Source: Methyloligella sp. (GTDB lineage Bacteria; Pseudomonadota; Alphaproteobacteria; Rhizobiales; HXMU1428-3). From it: a DNA stretch of 64,000 nucleotides. The DNA is taken from the NCBI GenBank assembly GCA_021604645.1, contig BQJJ01000002.1, forward strand, positions 1 to 64,000, read 5' to 3'. Made by a program: the position numbers and the translations under genes. Shown here piece by piece: positions 63,309 through 64,000 of this stretch (position 1 is the first letter of the stretch; each line of letters opens with the position of its first letter). The notes beneath the pieces were generated by a model. The model did no database searches and was not told the origin of the DNA. It saw nothing but the letters and a program-made list of their open reading frames with translations.

Positions 63309-64000
63309 TATGCAACCCTTCTAACAAACACCCATCACCGTATGAATAAAATCGATAGTCCCGCTCAACTGCAGCTTTATAAGCGGCCTGCATAACATCA
63401 AGACCAGAAAACGCAGCAACCAACATAAATAATGTTGATTTGGGTAAATGAAAATTCGTAATCAATCGATCAACCACATTGAATTTATAGCCTGGCGTAA
63501 TGAAAATATCGGTATCACCGCTCCATGGCCTGATAGAACCCGTCTCACGTGTAGCACTTTCCAACAAACGTAAAGATGTCGTCCCGACAGCACAAACACG
63601 CCCACCTTGTGCTTTTGCGGCCTTAATAACCTCAACAGTCTCAGCACTCACATGCCCCCATTCCGCATGCATTTTATGGGATTTTATATCATCCACCTTC
63701 ACAGGGAGAAACGTGCCAGCTCCCACATGCAAAGTAACAAATTGTAATTGAGCACCAATGTCTTTCAATGCTTCTAAAAGTTCATCCGTAAAATGCAGTC
63801 CAGCCGTTGGCGCCGCAACAGAACCATCATGAGACGCATAAACAGTTTGATATGTTTCTTTATCAATTGATCCTGCTGCCCGCTTAGAAGCTATATAAGG
63901 CGGCAAAGGCATTTCCCCAACAAGCTTGAGAGCTTCATCAAGATGAACCCCAGACACATCAAACTTTACTAAAATCTCACCACCACCTGGTGTATCGGTA
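63301..64000 (-). CDS. queA: S-adenosylmethionine:tRNA ribosyltransferase-isomerase (5' end outside window)
   Basis: The C-terminal ~233 residues of QueA are visible, and the frame stays open to the right edge. Recognisable parts are [18 protein letters not shown]-like [36 protein letters not shown] and [19 protein letters not shown]. It makes epoxyqueuosine on tRNA in the step after Tgt. It overlaps tgt by 8 bp. Confidence 0.97.
   Translation of the reverse strand, partial: TDTPGGGEILVKFDVSGVHLDEALKLVGEMPLPPYIASKRAAGSIDKETYQTVYASHDGSVAAPTAGLHFTDELLEALKDIGAQLQFVTLHVGAGTFLPVKVDDIKSHKMHAEWGHVSAETVEVIKAAKAQGGRVCAVGTTSLRLLESATRETGSIRPWSGDTDIFITPGYKFNVVDRLITNFHLPKSTLFMLVAAFSGLDVMQAAYKAAVERDYRFYSYGDGCLLEGLHNG

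Noticed and set aside
1..64000. CRISPR array
   Set aside because: No regularly spaced direct repeats with unique spacers were seen; the regular repeats at the left are protein-coding RTX units.

Overview
The window reads as A+T-rich alphaproteobacterial chromosome carrying a stack of accessory regions. Support for Alphaproteobacteria (an inference, perhaps Hyphomicrobiales-like) comes from the MobC/relaxase pair, the FprA/FdxA pair, the large serine recombinase with its small partner gene, and a Tgt lacking two of the usual zinc cysteines. No rRNA, CRISPR array or intact insertion sequence was seen.

Layout. (1) 1-10.9 kb, minus strand: a giant RTX protein of at least 3,405 residues that runs off the left edge. 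It has an AHH/HNH-nuclease-like N-terminus, several glycine/aspartate RTX arrays and cadherin-like modules. A gene resembling Imm11/DUF1629 immunity proteins precedes it. (2) 11-12.4 kb: decayed DNA with the 3' remnant of a serine recombinase gene. (3) 12.4-19.2 kb: a molybdenum-enzyme cluster (molybdopterin oxidoreductase, 7Fe ferredoxin, ferredoxin-NADP reductase, DUF2478 protein, NTF2-like protein) with a divergent MocR-type regulator. Two related direct repeats flank this cluster. (4) 19.8-28.2 kb: a metal-resistance cluster with a MerR regulator, a CDF transporter, an RND adaptor and pump, and small secreted His/Cys-rich proteins. (5) 28.5-46.4 kb: a mobilizable element with mobC, a relaxase, a VirD4-like coupling protein and many small genes of unknown role. 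It also holds a resolvase, an ApeA-type HEPN defence gene, a membrane protein/MBL-fold pair, an orphan DNA methyltransferase and a large serine recombinase. (6) 46.3-61.0 kb: an island bounded by a 56-bp exact direct repeat of the tRNA-Lys 3' part. It carries a P4-type integrase, an AlpA-like protein and a three-gene type III-like restriction-modification operon whose third gene fuses a RelE-like domain to a UvrD-type helicase. (7) 61-64 kb: core genes, namely an EamA-family transporter and tgt/queA of queuosine synthesis (queA cut by the right edge).

How the parts work together. Two integrative elements lie in tandem at one tRNA-Lys gene, and both carry probable anti-phage genes. The metal cluster pairs a MerR sensor with a MerR-style 19-bp-spacer promoter for a CDF exporter, followed by an RND system without an outer-membrane channel gene. 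In the Mo cluster the ferredoxin and its reductase are probably the electron partners of the molybdopterin enzyme, whose substrate cannot be read from sequence. Positions of start codons were checked against ribosome binding sites where possible; domain names rest on motif recognition, not on database searches.
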